Source: Syntrophomonas sp. DTU019
Lineage (GTDB): Bacteria > Bacillota > Syntrophomonadia > Syntrophomonadales > Syntrophomonadaceae
DNA: 64,000 bases
Direction of reading: 5' to 3'
Assembly: GCA_913757435.1 (NCBI GenBank)
Contig: CAJYDM010000002.1
Coordinates: forward strand, 186,001-250,000
Under the pieces are notes generated by a model, which did no database searches, was not told the origin of the DNA, and was given only the letters and a program-made list of their open reading frames with translations. Positions 9,124 through 18,070 of this stretch are shown in pieces. The stretch's first letter is position 1. Every line of letters starts with the position of its first letter. Made by a program: the position numbers and the translations under genes.

Positions 9124-10270
9124 CCTGACCATTTTCCTCATTCTCCATGTCTTCACCGGATTCCATGTCTTCGTCGAACTCCACGTCTTCCTCGAATGGG
9201 ACTTCATCCTGGTCGGGGTCATAATCATCAAATTCTGCCAGGTATTGGCTTTCGTTCTTGATGTCTACCTTCCAACCGGTCAGCTTGGCAGCCAGACGGG
9301 CATTCTGGCCTTCCTTGCCGATGGCCAGGGAGAGCTGGTAATCGGGTACTATCACCCGGGCCACTTTGTCTTCCTCACTGGGAATGACATTTATTACCTT
9401 GGATGGACTCAAAGCGTTGGCAATAAAGCGCCTGGGATCCTTATCATACCGAATGATATCGATCTTCTCCCCAGCCAGTTCGGATACTACATTCTGCACC
9501 CTGAAACCGCGTGGTCCCACGCAAGCCCCTACCGGATCCACCTTGTCATCATAGGAATGCACCGAGATCTTGGATCTGGAGCCGGCCTCCCGGGCAATGC
9601 TGCGGATCTCCACTATCCCATCGTAGATTTCGGGAACCTCCAGTTCAAACAGCCTCTTCAAGAAGGATGGGTGCGCCCTGGACAAGAAGATGTTAGGACC
9701 CTTGGGGGTATCCTTAACTTCATAGATATAAGCCTTGATGCGCTGCCCTACCTCGTATCTCTCTTGAGCAATCTGGTCGGAAGGCAGCATGATGCCTTCG
9801 GTGCGGCCCAGGCTGATATAGAGGGTCTTAGCCTCGAGGCGCTGCACCGTACCGGTTACGATCTCGCCTTCTCTTTCCCGGAACTCCTGGTAAATCAGGC
9901 TCCGTTCCGCTTCACGCAGCTTCTGTATTACTACCTGCTTGGCGGTCTGTGCGGCGATGCGCCCGAAATTGGTGGGGGTAGCCTCAACATAGACCATGTC
10001 TTCCACCCGGCATTCGGGGTAGAGTTCCTGGGCTTCGGGCAGGGTTATCTCCAGGCGTGGATCTTCTACCTGATCCACCACCCTCTTCTGGGAGTAAACA
10101 TGCACATCCCCGCTCCTCTCATCGAACTCCACGCTCACATTCTGAGCTACGCCGAAGTTCTTCTTATAAGCGGTATTTAAAGCCGATTTGATGGCATCTA
10201 TAAGGGCTTCTTTAGGAATCCCCCGTTCCCTCTCGATCTCATGTAGGGCTTGGATCAACTCGTTGGACAT
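9116..10270 (-). CDS. nusA: Transcription termination/antitermination factor NusA
   Basis: NusA binds RNA polymerase and nascent RNA and stimulates pausing and intrinsic termination. The 384 residues show the N-terminal polymerase-binding domain, an S1 domain, then two KH domains ([20 protein letters not shown] and [19 protein letters not shown]). The last 30 or so residues are very acidic (Asp/Glu-rich). No C-terminal acidic repeat domains of the E. coli type are present, as usual in Firmicutes. It lies 13 bases after rimP and overlaps rnpM by eight bases. Upstream of rimP there is an intrinsic terminator within the leader, suggesting autoregulation. Confidence 0.97.
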   Translation of the reverse strand: MSNELIQALHEIERERGIPKEALIDAIKSALNTAYKKNFGVAQNVSVEFDERSGDVHVYSQKRVVDQVEDPRLEITLPEAQELYPECRVEDMVYVEATPTNFGRIAAQTAKQVVIQKLREAERSLIYQEFREREGEIVTGTVQRLEAKTLYISLGRTEGIMLPSDQIAQERYEVGQRIKAYIYEVKDTPKGPNIFLSRAHPSFLKRLFELEVPEIYDGIVEIRSIAREAGSRSKISVHSYDDKVDPVGACVGPRGFRVQNVVSELAGEKIDIIRYDKDPRRFIANALSPSKVINVIPSEEDKVARVIVPDYQLSLAIGKEGQNARLAAKLTGWKVDIKNESQYLAEFDDYDPDQDEVPFEEDVEFDEDMESGEDMENEENGQDA

Positions 10271-10283
10271 GGTGTTTCCTCCT

Positions 10284-10739
10284 CTAAAAGTCTGGGTGTA
10301 ATCTGATTATCGAGATCATATCACGTGGTATGGTCACCAGGTGGTTTTCCCGGTTTATTATGCTGATTTCTGTAGGGCTGAAACCCTGCAGAGTGCCCAC
10401 CATTTTGCGCGGTCCTTCATAAGCCTGCACAGTCTTAAGTCTGATGGTCTGTCCAGTAAAACGCTGCAAGTCGCGGTCGGTCTTTATGACCCGATTCAAC
10501 CCTGGCGAGGATACTTCCATATGGTCGTACTCGATCTCAGCCTCGTCGATGAGGCCTTTGACAGCCCGGCTGGCCTGGCTGCAGGCTTCCAGGTCGATGC
10601 CCTCTTCACGATCTATGTAAAGCCTCAGGATGCGGTCCCCGGCTTCACGCTGATATTCAATCTCCACCAATTCAAACCCCAGTTTTTCCAGGGGCCTTTG
10701 CAGCAGCGCCTCTAACCGGCTGGCTTTGTCCGTATTCAT
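10284..10739 (-). CDS. rimP: Ribosome maturation factor RimP
   Basis: RimP assists 30S maturation. Family motifs include LGFELVEIEYQRE, LRLYIDREEGIDLEAC and EVSSPGLNRVI, in a 151-residue protein of normal length. The ATG at 10737-10739 lies eight bases after GGAGG; the upstream TTG that opens the longer frame is inside that binding site and was rejected. It is the first gene of the rimP-nusA-rnpM-ylxQ-infB transcript, preceded by a promoter and a terminator-like hairpin. Confidence 0.95.
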   Translation of the reverse strand: MNTDKASRLEALLQRPLEKLGFELVEIEYQREAGDRILRLYIDREEGIDLEACSQASRAVKGLIDEAEIEYDHMEVSSPGLNRVIKTDRDLQRFTGQTIRLKTVQAYEGPRKMVGTLQGFSPTEISIINRENHLVTIPRDMISIIRLHPDF

Positions 10740-10777
10740 ACAATTTTCCTCCAAGTAGGCCTGAGCCCGGCATCATA

Positions 10778-10807
10778 CAATAGAAAAAGTGGGCAAAGAA
10801 CCCACTT
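10778..10807 (-). terminator. Intrinsic terminator in the rimP-nusA leader (candidate attenuator)
   Basis: On the transcribed strand, AAGTGGG and CCCACTT (10801-10807 and 10787-10793) form a seven-pair stem with a seven-base loop, followed by TTTCTATT. The U-tract is broken, which predicts a weak, factor-sensitive terminator. It lies downstream of a good promoter (10837-10866) and upstream of rimP, so transcripts from that promoter must read through it. It may also end transcripts from polC. Confidence 0.75.
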
Positions 10808-10836
10808 GAGTAACATACTATTACCAGCTCATTAAG

Positions 10837-10866
10837 AGTATAACACAATTTCAAGTTTCTATTCAA
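10837..10866 (-). promoter_or_regulatory. Sigma-A promoter for rimP-nusA-infB
   Basis: TTGAAT (10861-10866), an 18-base spacer and TATACT (10837-10842) on the transcribed strand, in the short gap between polC and rimP. Transcription would begin near 10830, leaving a leader of about 90 bases that contains the terminator hairpin before the rimP start. Confidence 0.65.
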
Positions 10867-10901
10867 CCGCTTTAAGGTCTAAATTACCGGGGTCAGCATG
10901 C

Positions 10902-13900
10902 TCAGGCAAACAAATTTAATTGCGCGCTCTCCGGCAGTCCCTCCAGGCAGCCATATTTGCGCAGCATCTCCAAAGTGGTCTTGTTGAGGTGGGTGCGCAT
11001 CTGCATCTCCTCAATCGATAAAAAGGGTGTGTCGCCGCGCAGTTTGACGATGCTCTGGGCGGCTGCTTCACCTACCCCGGGAAGGGCCGCAAATGGCAAT
11101 AAGAGGCCGTTGCCCTTGATCTGGAAGCGGCTGGCGTGGGACTCATAGATATCCACCGGATAAAAACAAAAGCCGCGCGCATACATTTCCAGGGCTACCT
11201 CCAGAATCGGCAAGAGCTTCTTATCCTTACCCTCTGCCTGCTGTCCTTTTTTCTCGATCTCCTGAATGCGTTTTAAGATGGGGTTATAACCTCCCAACAT
11301 GCTCTCGATCTCCATGTCCTGTGCGCGCACACTGAAAAAACTGGCATAGAAAGCCAGGGGGTAATGGACTTTGTACCAGGCTATGCGGAAGGCCATAGTC
11401 ACATAAGCCGCAGCATGAGCCTTGGGGAACATGTATTTGATCTTGCGGCAAGAATCCACATACCAACGGGGGGTATCGCAGCTGAGCATGATAGCTTCCT
11501 CTTCATGATCTACCCCTTTGCCTTTGCGCACCTTTTCCATTATCTTAAAGGCCTGCTTCGGTTCCATCCCCAACTGAATCAGATAGAGCATGATGTCGTC
11601 ACGGGTGCAGATAACATCTTTCAACTGCGCCTGCCCGGACTGCACCAGTTCCTGAGCATTGTTGAGCCATACATCGGTGCCGTGAGAAAGCCCGCATATC
11701 CTGATCAGTTCAGACATGGTAGAGGGACGGGTAGTCTCCAAAATCTGTCGCACGAAACGAGTGCCGAACTCGGGGATGCCAAAGGTGCCCACCGTGCTGT
11801 TGATGACCCCGGCATCCAAGCCCAAGGGTTCTAGACCAGAGAAGAGCTTCATGGTAGTCTTGTCCCCCAGCCTGACCGAATTGGCTTTGACACCGGTAAG
11901 ATCCTCCAGTTGCTTAATGACGGTGGGATCGTCATGGCCCAGAATATCCAGCTTCACCAGTTGATCACCGATGGCATGGTATTCAAAATGAGTGGTGATT
12001 ATCCCCGATTCTTTGTTGTCGGCAGGGTGCTGCAGGGGGGTAAATTCCAATATGTCACGGTCCTTGGGCACCACAATCAGTCCTCCAGGGTGCTGGCCGG
12101 TGGTTTTTCTAACCCCGGTAATGCCTTGAACCAGGCGGTTGATCTCGGAATTCTTGTAATTCAGGTCGCGCTCTTCGCTGTATTTTTTCACATAGCCGAA
12201 GGCGGTCTTGGTGGCGATGGTTTGAACTGTTCCAGCCCGGAAGACATTCTCTCTGCCGAACAGTTCCTCCACATACTGATGAGCCCGGGACTGGTATTCC
12301 CCGGAGAAATTCAGGTCAATATCCGGGACTTTGTCGCCTTCAAATCCCAGAAAGGTCTCAAAGGGAATATCAAACCCGTCCCGCAACAATTCCTGGCCGC
12401 AACGGGGACAGTTTTTATCCGGCAGGTCAGCGCCACAGGAGACCGCCGTCGAAGCAAATTCGGAATACGCACATGCCGGGCACAGGTAATGCGGCGCCAG
12501 TGGATTTATCTCGGTTATGCCGGTCAGATAAGCCACTAGAGATGAGCCCACCGAGCCGCGTGAGCCTACCACATAACCGTCCTGGTTGGACTTATTAACC
12601 AGCTTATGAGCGATCAGGTACAACACACTGAAGCCGTGTTCGGTAATGGATTGCAGTTCTTTTTTGGTGCGATTCTCAACCACCTCGGGCAACGGATTGC
12701 CGTAAATCTCTGCGACCCGCTTCCAGGCCAGGGCAGTTATCTCTTCACTGGCGCTCTCGATTTGAGGAGGATAAAAGCCATCCGGGACCGGCTGCACAGC
12801 CTCGATCATAGCGTTGACCCGGTGCGGGCCATCGATTACTACCTCCCGGGCGGCATCTTCCCCCAGATAGCTGAACTCATCCAGCATTTCCTGGGTGGTG
12901 CGCAGGTAGAGGGGCTTGTCGGATTCGGCATCATCGTAACCCTGGCCGGCTTGAATGATGGTGCGCAGGATGCCGTCATGGGGATCTAAGACATGCACAT
13001 CCCCGGTAGCTACTACTGGTTTGCCCAGTTCCCTGGCCAGCTCGATGATGCCCCGGTTTAAGTCCATGAGGGCCTTGTCATCGGCCACCAGCCCCTTATG
13101 AACCAGGAACTCATTGTTGCTTAATGGCTGTATCTCCAGGTAATCATAGAAGTCTGCGATACGGTGCAGTTCCTGTGCGGAAGCCCGGTTCAAAAAGGCT
13201 TGGTAGACCTCCCCGGCCTGACAGGCGCTGCCTACCAGCAACCCCTGACGCAATCGCTGCAGCTCTGCTCTGGGGATGCGGGGCCGGTTCTTATAAAAAT
13301 ACTGGAGATAGGAAAGGGTGATCAGAGTGTAGAGGTTTTTCAAACCCTGAGCATTCCGGGCCAGGATAATCACATGGTAAGCCCGCTCCTTGAGGTCATT
13401 TTCAAACAGGTAGCCCTCCACTCCGTAGATTACTTTGATGCGGTGCTTACGCGCGGCATTATAAGCATCGGGGAAGGCCTGCACACAGCCGTGGTCGGTT
13501 ATGGCGATGGCGGGATGGCCCCATTTAGCAGCCCGGGCCACCAACTCCCCCACTTCAGCCAGTCCATCCACAGCACTCATCTTGGTATGGGCGTGCAGTT
13601 CCAGCCTTTTTACCGGGGCTTCATCGAGCCGCTGCGGGGCCTCTATGTTGTCAATAGCAACCGCGAACAGGACGGCCTCTTTGGCATAAGGGTCGTAACG
13701 CACATCCCCGGCGGCTGACATCCACTGCCCTAGGGAGGCTTTATCATCTTCGGGTTTATCAAGAAATTGTTTTACTATCACGCTTCCGGAAAAATCGGTC
13801 AGATAGTATTCCACCGCGCAGCGCCCGCCGCGAAGGGGTCGCATTTCCTTTTGCCATAGCTGCCCTTCCACCTTGATATTCTGCTGACCTTCCTGGAGAT

Positions 13901-14516
13901 CGGCCATCCTCACCGGGGAGAATTTTCGCCTGGCTCTGGCAGCAGAGACGGTTTTTTTGCCTGCTCTTGCAGTAGTGTCATAGTTAAGCACCTGGATTTC
14001 AGCTACTGGGATCAGGGTTGGGGCAGGTCCCTGGTTTATCTGAAGGGACACCTCCAGCTTGACCCGACAAATGACCATGATTCCATAATTATCGCGGAAC
14101 CAGGCTGAAATCCGCTGGCAACATCCATTCTCCAGCAGTTGGTTATAGTATCCTTCATTGTCAATGATGAGATCCAGGCGGTGATTCTCCACCGCCCATG
14201 ACACTGATTGGGCATTCGGTCCCAAAAGCGGCATTATGTCTTGCCAGCGTTCCCCCACCATATCCCGCAGGGTAGCATCATCGCTGCACTGAACGCACAA
14301 TTCCACCTGCAGGCCATCCATAAGACCCTGCAGGTGCTGTATGGTATCTTCCAGGAGGCTGGTCTTTACGGGCTGCCTAACCTCAACCGACAGGCGCCAT
14401 AATTTCTGGGAAGGATAAACCTCCACCCGGTTTATAACAGCACCATGCCAGGCCTCGGCCTGGCAGAATCCTGCATGCTTATGTAACAGCGCAAAGAAAT
14501 CTGCGCTCGACTCCAA
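10902..14516 (-). CDS. polC: DNA polymerase III alpha subunit, PolC type, lacking the exonuclease domain
   Basis: PolC is the main replicative polymerase of Firmicutes. Order seen: N-terminal domain (1-200), OB domain (about 205-290), PHP domain (about 305-515), then the polymerase core with a zinc module (C679, C682, C694, C703, C706), the catalytic PDIDLNF (731-737) and the C-terminal helix-hairpin-helix part. Canonical PolC has a DnaQ-like 3'-5' exonuclease of about 190 residues inserted in the PHP domain. Here KVIYGVEGYLFEND (361-374) runs straight into HVIILARNAQGLKNL, so the insert is absent and the protein is 1204 rather than about 1440 residues. PHP metal ligands (ELHAH, ITDHG, E367, H381, GDVH) remain. 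The start is TTG with a GGAG four bases ahead, so the exact start is uncertain. Confidence 0.95.
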   Translation of the reverse strand: MESSADFFALLHKHAGFCQAEAWHGAVINRVEVYPSQKLWRLSVEVRQPVKTSLLEDTIQHLQGLMDGLQVELCVQCSDDATLRDMVGERWQDIMPLLGPNAQSVSWAVENHRLDLIIDNEGYYNQLLENGCCQRISAWFRDNYGIMVICRVKLEVSLQINQGPAPTLIPVAEIQVLNYDTTARAGKKTVSAARARRKFSPVRMADLQEGQQNIKVEGQLWQKEMRPLRGGRCAVEYYLTDFSGSVIVKQFLDKPEDDKASLGQWMSAAGDVRYDPYAKEAVLFAVAIDNIEAPQRLDEAPVKRLELHAHTKMSAVDGLAEVGELVARAAKWGHPAIAITDHGCVQAFPDAYNAARKHRIKVIYGVEGYLFENDLKERAYHVIILARNAQGLKNLYTLITLSYLQYFYKNRPRIPRAELQRLRQGLLVGSACQAGEVYQAFLNRASAQELHRIADFYDYLEIQPLSNNEFLVHKGLVADDKALMDLNRGIIELARELGKPVVATGDVHVLDPHDGILRTIIQAGQGYDDAESDKPLYLRTTQEMLDEFSYLGEDAAREVVIDGPHRVNAMIEAVQPVPDGFYPPQIESASEEITALAWKRVAEIYGNPLPEVVENRTKKELQSITEHGFSVLYLIAHKLVNKSNQDGYVVGSRGSVGSSLVAYLTGITEINPLAPHYLCPACAYSEFASTAVSCGADLPDKNCPRCGQELLRDGFDIPFETFLGFEGDKVPDIDLNFSGEYQSRAHQYVEELFGRENVFRAGTVQTIATKTAFGYVKKYSEERDLNYKNSEINRLVQGITGVRKTTGQHPGGLIVVPKDRDILEFTPLQHPADNKESGIITTHFEYHAIGDQLVKLDILGHDDPTVIKQLEDLTGVKANSVRLGDKTTMKLFSGLEPLGLDAGVINSTVGTFGIPEFGTRFVRQILETTRPSTMSELIRICGLSHGTDVWLNNAQELVQSGQAQLKDVICTRDDIMLYLIQLGMEPKQAFKIMEKVRKGKGVDHEEEAIMLSCDTPRWYVDSCRKIKYMFPKAHAAAYVTMAFRIAWYKVHYPLAFYASFFSVRAQDMEIESMLGGYNPILKRIQEIEKKGQQAEGKDKKLLPILEVALEMYARGFCFYPVDIYESHASRFQIKGNGLLLPFAALPGVGEAAAQSIVKLRGDTPFLSIEEMQMRTHLNKTTLEMLRKYGCLEGLPESAQLNLFA

Positions 14517-14558
14517 AATCTCCAGCCCCCTTTGGAAATCAGCTGACCAATCTGAACC

Positions 14559-15221
14559 CTAGTTCAACCGGTAGATACTCCTGATATTCTGCATCTCGCC
14601 CAGGCGTTCCACCACTTCTTCCACCGTAGTATTGGAAGGGATCTGTAAGAGCAGCTCTATCTCCAGGTCATCGCCCTCAAGGCGGTTGAGTTGTATGTTC
14701 TTCATCAATACGTTCATGTCGCCCAAAATTGAACCGATGACGCCCACCTGTCCGGGACGATCCTGGACCACCAACACGATGGCCTTATATTCGCGCCTTC
14801 CGGTGAAGCGATGTTCGAAGCGGATGAAGTAAATCAGTACAAACAGGATCAGGAGAGTGGTGGCCACGGCAGGAAGATATAACCCGGCTCCTACGGCCAG
14901 CCCGATACAGGCTACCACCCACAGACCAGCAGCGGTGGTCAGGCCTTGCACGGTGGAGCCTTCGCGCATTATGGTACCAGCCCCCAAAAAACCGATGCCG
15001 CTTACCACCTGGGCGGCGATACGCCCGGGGTCGGCATTGACGGTGTGGTAATACTGCAGGTAAATATCTATGGATACGATCATGGCCAAGGTGGAACCCA
15101 CACACACCAGGGTGTAAGTGCGCAGCCCGGCCGGGCGGCTCAGGCTTTCGCGCTCCAGTCCGATCAAGCCCCCCAGAATGCCAGCCAAGGCCAGTTTAAA
15201 AACAACCTCATAGATGGTCAT
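14559..15221 (-). CDS. MgtC/SapB-family membrane protein
   Basis: A 220-residue MgtC/SapB-family protein. The N-terminal two thirds are hydrophobic with about four or five membrane segments and carry the family motifs GGLIGLERE and GIGFLGAGTIMREG with LTTAAGLW. The C-terminal part, from about residue 145, looks like the soluble ACT-like domain (VVQDRPGQVGVIGSIL). Family members are linked to magnesium homeostasis and modulation of transporters or ATP synthase in pathogens; the function in free-living Firmicutes is unclear. It lies between proS and polC, an unusual place compared with Bacillus, where these two are adjacent. Confidence 0.9.
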   Translation of the reverse strand: MTIYEVVFKLALAGILGGLIGLERESLSRPAGLRTYTLVCVGSTLAMIVSIDIYLQYYHTVNADPGRIAAQVVSGIGFLGAGTIMREGSTVQGLTTAAGLWVVACIGLAVGAGLYLPAVATTLLILFVLIYFIRFEHRFTGRREYKAIVLVVQDRPGQVGVIGSILGDMNVLMKNIQLNRLEGDDLEIELLLQIPSNTTVEEVVERLGEMQNIRSIYRLN

Positions 15222-15247
15222 GCTCCCACATCCATTACCTTTATTGG

Positions 15248-16969
15248 TTAACCCATCTTAACCTGACTCGCCTGCTCGATAATAGCGACTACTTCGGCGG
15301 CTACCTGGTCAATAGCTATCAGATGGGTCTCGCCTTCCCATCTCTTCTTCAATTCCACCTGCTTTTCCTGCAAGGATTTGGGTCCGATAGTAATGCGCAG
15401 CGGGATGCCTATCAGGTCGGCATCCTTGAATTTAACTCCGGCACGCTGGTCGCGGTCATCGAGCAGGACCTCCACCCCCAGTTCTTGCAGCTGTTGATAT
15501 ATCCTCCAGGCGGCTTCCCACTGCTCGGCCTTATTGGCATTAACCGGCACAATAATGGCATGGTAAGGGGCGATGGGCATGGGCCAGATAATGCCGTCAG
15601 CATCGTTGTTCTGCTCCACCGCCGCCGCCATGGTGCGGGACACCCCAATGCCATAGCATCCCATAACAAAAGGCTTCTGCTGCCCATCCTTGTCGAGGTA
15701 GGTGGCATCCAGGGCTACAGAGTATTTAAGCCCCAGTTGGAAGATATGACCCACCTCTATACCGCGCATCTTCAACAGATGCCCCTGGCAATGAGGACAC
15801 GGGTCGCCGGCTTCAGCGGAACGCAGGTCCAAAACCGCAGTGGCGGTGAAATCGCGGCCATACTTGACCCGGCTGTAATGGAAATCATCGCGGTTGCAGC
15901 CGCAGCTTATAGCAGCCATTTGGGGCACTTCCAAATCAACATACAGGGGCACATCAAGTCCCACCGGCCCCAATGAGCCGAACCCGGCTCCACACCTTTC
16001 CCTGACCACAGCTTCATCGGCCATGAGCAATTCATTACAATTCAAAGCGTTTTTCAGTTTTATTTCATTCAGTTCACGGTCACCCCGCACCACTGCTGCC
16101 ACCAGCTCGCCGTCGGAGGTATAGAACAGGGTCTTGACCTGCTCTTGTGCAGCTATCTGCATATGTTCGGCCAGATCGTTTATGGTCCTCAATCCGGGAG
16201 TGCTGATGGTTATCATCTCCCCGCATTCCTCTGGCTCTGCCCCGGCTGCAGGGCTGCAAACTGCTTTTTCCACATTGGCTGCATAATCACAAGCGTCGCA
16301 ATAGACAATCTCCGATTCCCCGGTTTCCGCTAGGACCATGAATTCATGACTGGCGCTGCCGCCGATAGCTCCACTGTCGGCCTCAACCATGCGGTAGGAG
16401 AGCTGCAGGCGCTGATAGATACGGTTATAAGCCTGCCGCATCTTCTCGTACGAAATCTGCAAGCCTGCATGGTCCACATCGAAGGAATAGAGGTCCTTCA
16501 TGATGAATTCCCGGCCGCGCATCAATCCAAAGCGCGGTCTGATCTCATCTCGGTACTTATTCTGGATCTGATACAGCAGCAAGGGCAGGTCGCGATAGGA
16601 GTGAACATCGGCATTGACCAGAGTAGTAATTATCTCCTCATGAGTTGGTCCCAGGCAATAGGCACGGTCGTGACGATCACGAAGCCGCCACATCTCATCC
16701 CCATACACATCCCAGCGCCCTGATTGTTGCCACAGCTCAGCGGGCTGGACAATGGGCATCATAACCTCCTGACCGCCTGCCCGGTCCATCTCTTGGCGCA
16801 CGATTTCAGTGATCTTCTTGATCACTCGGTAACCCAGGGGGAGGTAAGTATACACCCCGGAGGTGGTCTTGCGTATAAACCCGGCACGCAACAACCATTG
16901 GTGGCTGACCACGTCTGCTTCGCTAGGCACCTCTCTCAAAGTGGGAAAAAACATTTGTGAACAGAGCAT
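15248..16969 (-). CDS. proS: Prolyl-tRNA synthetase, bacterial type with editing domain
   Basis: ProS charges tRNA-Pro. The 573 residues show class II motifs: motif 1 around SGVYTYLPLGYRVIKKI, motif 2 with RDEIRPRFGLMRGREFIMKD, and motif 3 near GCYGIGVSRTMAA. The insertion between motifs 2 and 3 (about residues 220-400) is the INS editing domain that hydrolyses Ala-tRNA-Pro, as in the bacterial type. The C-terminal anticodon-binding domain follows. It starts two bases after ispG stops on the same strand, so the two are co-transcribed; there is no room for a T-box leader. Confidence 0.97.
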   Translation of the reverse strand: MLCSQMFFPTLREVPSEADVVSHQWLLRAGFIRKTTSGVYTYLPLGYRVIKKITEIVRQEMDRAGGQEVMMPIVQPAELWQQSGRWDVYGDEMWRLRDRHDRAYCLGPTHEEIITTLVNADVHSYRDLPLLLYQIQNKYRDEIRPRFGLMRGREFIMKDLYSFDVDHAGLQISYEKMRQAYNRIYQRLQLSYRMVEADSGAIGGSASHEFMVLAETGESEIVYCDACDYAANVEKAVCSPAAGAEPEECGEMITISTPGLRTINDLAEHMQIAAQEQVKTLFYTSDGELVAAVVRGDRELNEIKLKNALNCNELLMADEAVVRERCGAGFGSLGPVGLDVPLYVDLEVPQMAAISCGCNRDDFHYSRVKYGRDFTATAVLDLRSAEAGDPCPHCQGHLLKMRGIEVGHIFQLGLKYSVALDATYLDKDGQQKPFVMGCYGIGVSRTMAAAVEQNNDADGIIWPMPIAPYHAIIVPVNANKAEQWEAAWRIYQQLQELGVEVLLDDRDQRAGVKFKDADLIGIPLRITIGPKSLQEKQVELKKRWEGETHLIAIDQVAAEVVAIIEQASQVKMG

Positions 16970-16971
16970 TA

Positions 16972-18066
16972 TTAAGCCTCCTCCTTATCTGCAGCCTTAA
17001 CGGCTTGACCTTCCTGTTTTAATAGAGCATCTATCTCCGCTAATAGCACCTCGGTCAAATGATTTTCCGGCACTTTGCGTACGATCTGGCCTTTTTTGAA
17101 CAACAACCCCACTTCCCGGCCTCCGGCCACACCAATATCGGCTTCTCTGGCCTCCCCGGGCCCGTTGACCACGCACCCCATCACCGCCACCTTGATGGGG
17201 GCAGAAATCTGGCGCAGGCAGTGATCAACCTGTTGAGCGGTCTTGATCAAGTCTATCTCACAGCGTCCGCAGGTGGGGCAGGATATCAATTCAGCTCCAT
17301 ATTGACGCATACCCAGGCCACGCAGAATCTCGTAGGCGGCCCAAACCTCCTCTATCGGGGAGGCGGTCAAAGATACCCGGATAGTATCCCCAATTCCTTC
17401 CGCCAGCAGAATGCCCAAGCCCAGGCTGGATTTGATCAGCCCTCTCTCCATGGTGCCGGCTTCGGTCACCCCGACGTGCAGGGGATAATCCACCATATCA
17501 CTGATAAGCCGGTAGGCCTCTACGGTAATCGGCACCGAAGAGGATTTCAGGGATATTTTCAGATGGTTGAAATTCATCGCTGCCAATATATTGACATGCT
17601 CCAAGGCGCTCTCCACCAAGGCCTTGGCAGAAGCCCCACCGAACTTATCGGCCAAGGACTTGTCAAGTGATCCGGCATTGACTCCGATGCGAATGGGAAT
17701 GCCCCGGTCCTGGCAGGCCACGACCACTTCCCGCACCTTATAGGCTGCCCCGATATTTCCCGGATTGAGGCGCAGCCCGTCACATCCCGAGGCAATGCTC
17801 TGTAAAGCCAGACGGTAATCAAAATGTATATCAGCGACCAGCGGTATGTTAATCTGTGACTTGATATCAGCTATAGCCTGGGCGGCAGTCTGATCCACCA
17901 CTGCCACCCTCACCACCTCGCAGCCGGCCTTCTCCAAAGCCTTGATCTGCGTTACCGTGGTTTCCACATCCCTGGTATCGGTGTTGCACATGGACTGCAC
18001 CACCACCGGGTGGCCGCCACCAATCATAATACCGCCCAGATCGACTATTCTGGTCAGCTTTCTCAT
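16972..18066 (-). CDS. ispG: 4-hydroxy-3-methylbut-2-enyl-diphosphate synthase (IspG/GcpE)
   Basis: IspG is the 4Fe-4S enzyme that converts methylerythritol cyclodiphosphate to HMBPP in the non-mevalonate isoprenoid pathway. The N-terminal TIM-barrel starts with GGGHPVVVQSMCNTDTRD, and the cluster cysteines are in SCPTCGRCEIDL and VMGCVVNGPGEA. The frame extends upstream into rseP, but the ATG at 18064-18066, four bases after the rseP stop and seven bases after AAGGGA, gives MRKLTRIVDLGG and 364 residues, normal for the family. It is clustered with dxr and uppS, which act in the same pathway. Confidence 0.96.
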   Translation of the reverse strand: MRKLTRIVDLGGIMIGGGHPVVVQSMCNTDTRDVETTVTQIKALEKAGCEVVRVAVVDQTAAQAIADIKSQINIPLVADIHFDYRLALQSIASGCDGLRLNPGNIGAAYKVREVVVACQDRGIPIRIGVNAGSLDKSLADKFGGASAKALVESALEHVNILAAMNFNHLKISLKSSSVPITVEAYRLISDMVDYPLHVGVTEAGTMERGLIKSSLGLGILLAEGIGDTIRVSLTASPIEEVWAAYEILRGLGMRQYGAELISCPTCGRCEIDLIKTAQQVDHCLRQISAPIKVAVMGCVVNGPGEAREADIGVAGGREVGLLFKKGQIVRKVPENHLTEVLLAEIDALLKQEGQAVKAADKEEA

Positions 18067-18070
18067 TACT

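Noticed and set aside
8857-9231. Longer rnpM frame starting inside nusA
   Set aside because: The extra N-terminal residues are the out-of-frame shadow of the acidic NusA tail; the ATG at 9123 fits the family start.
9008-10180. 390-codon open frame on the + strand opposite nusA
   Set aside because: It is the reverse shadow of nusA, a clear gene with KH and S1 motifs; the frame has no recognisable domain.
16970-16971. Possible T-box leader before proS
   Set aside because: Only two bases separate ispG and proS, so there is no room for a leader RNA.
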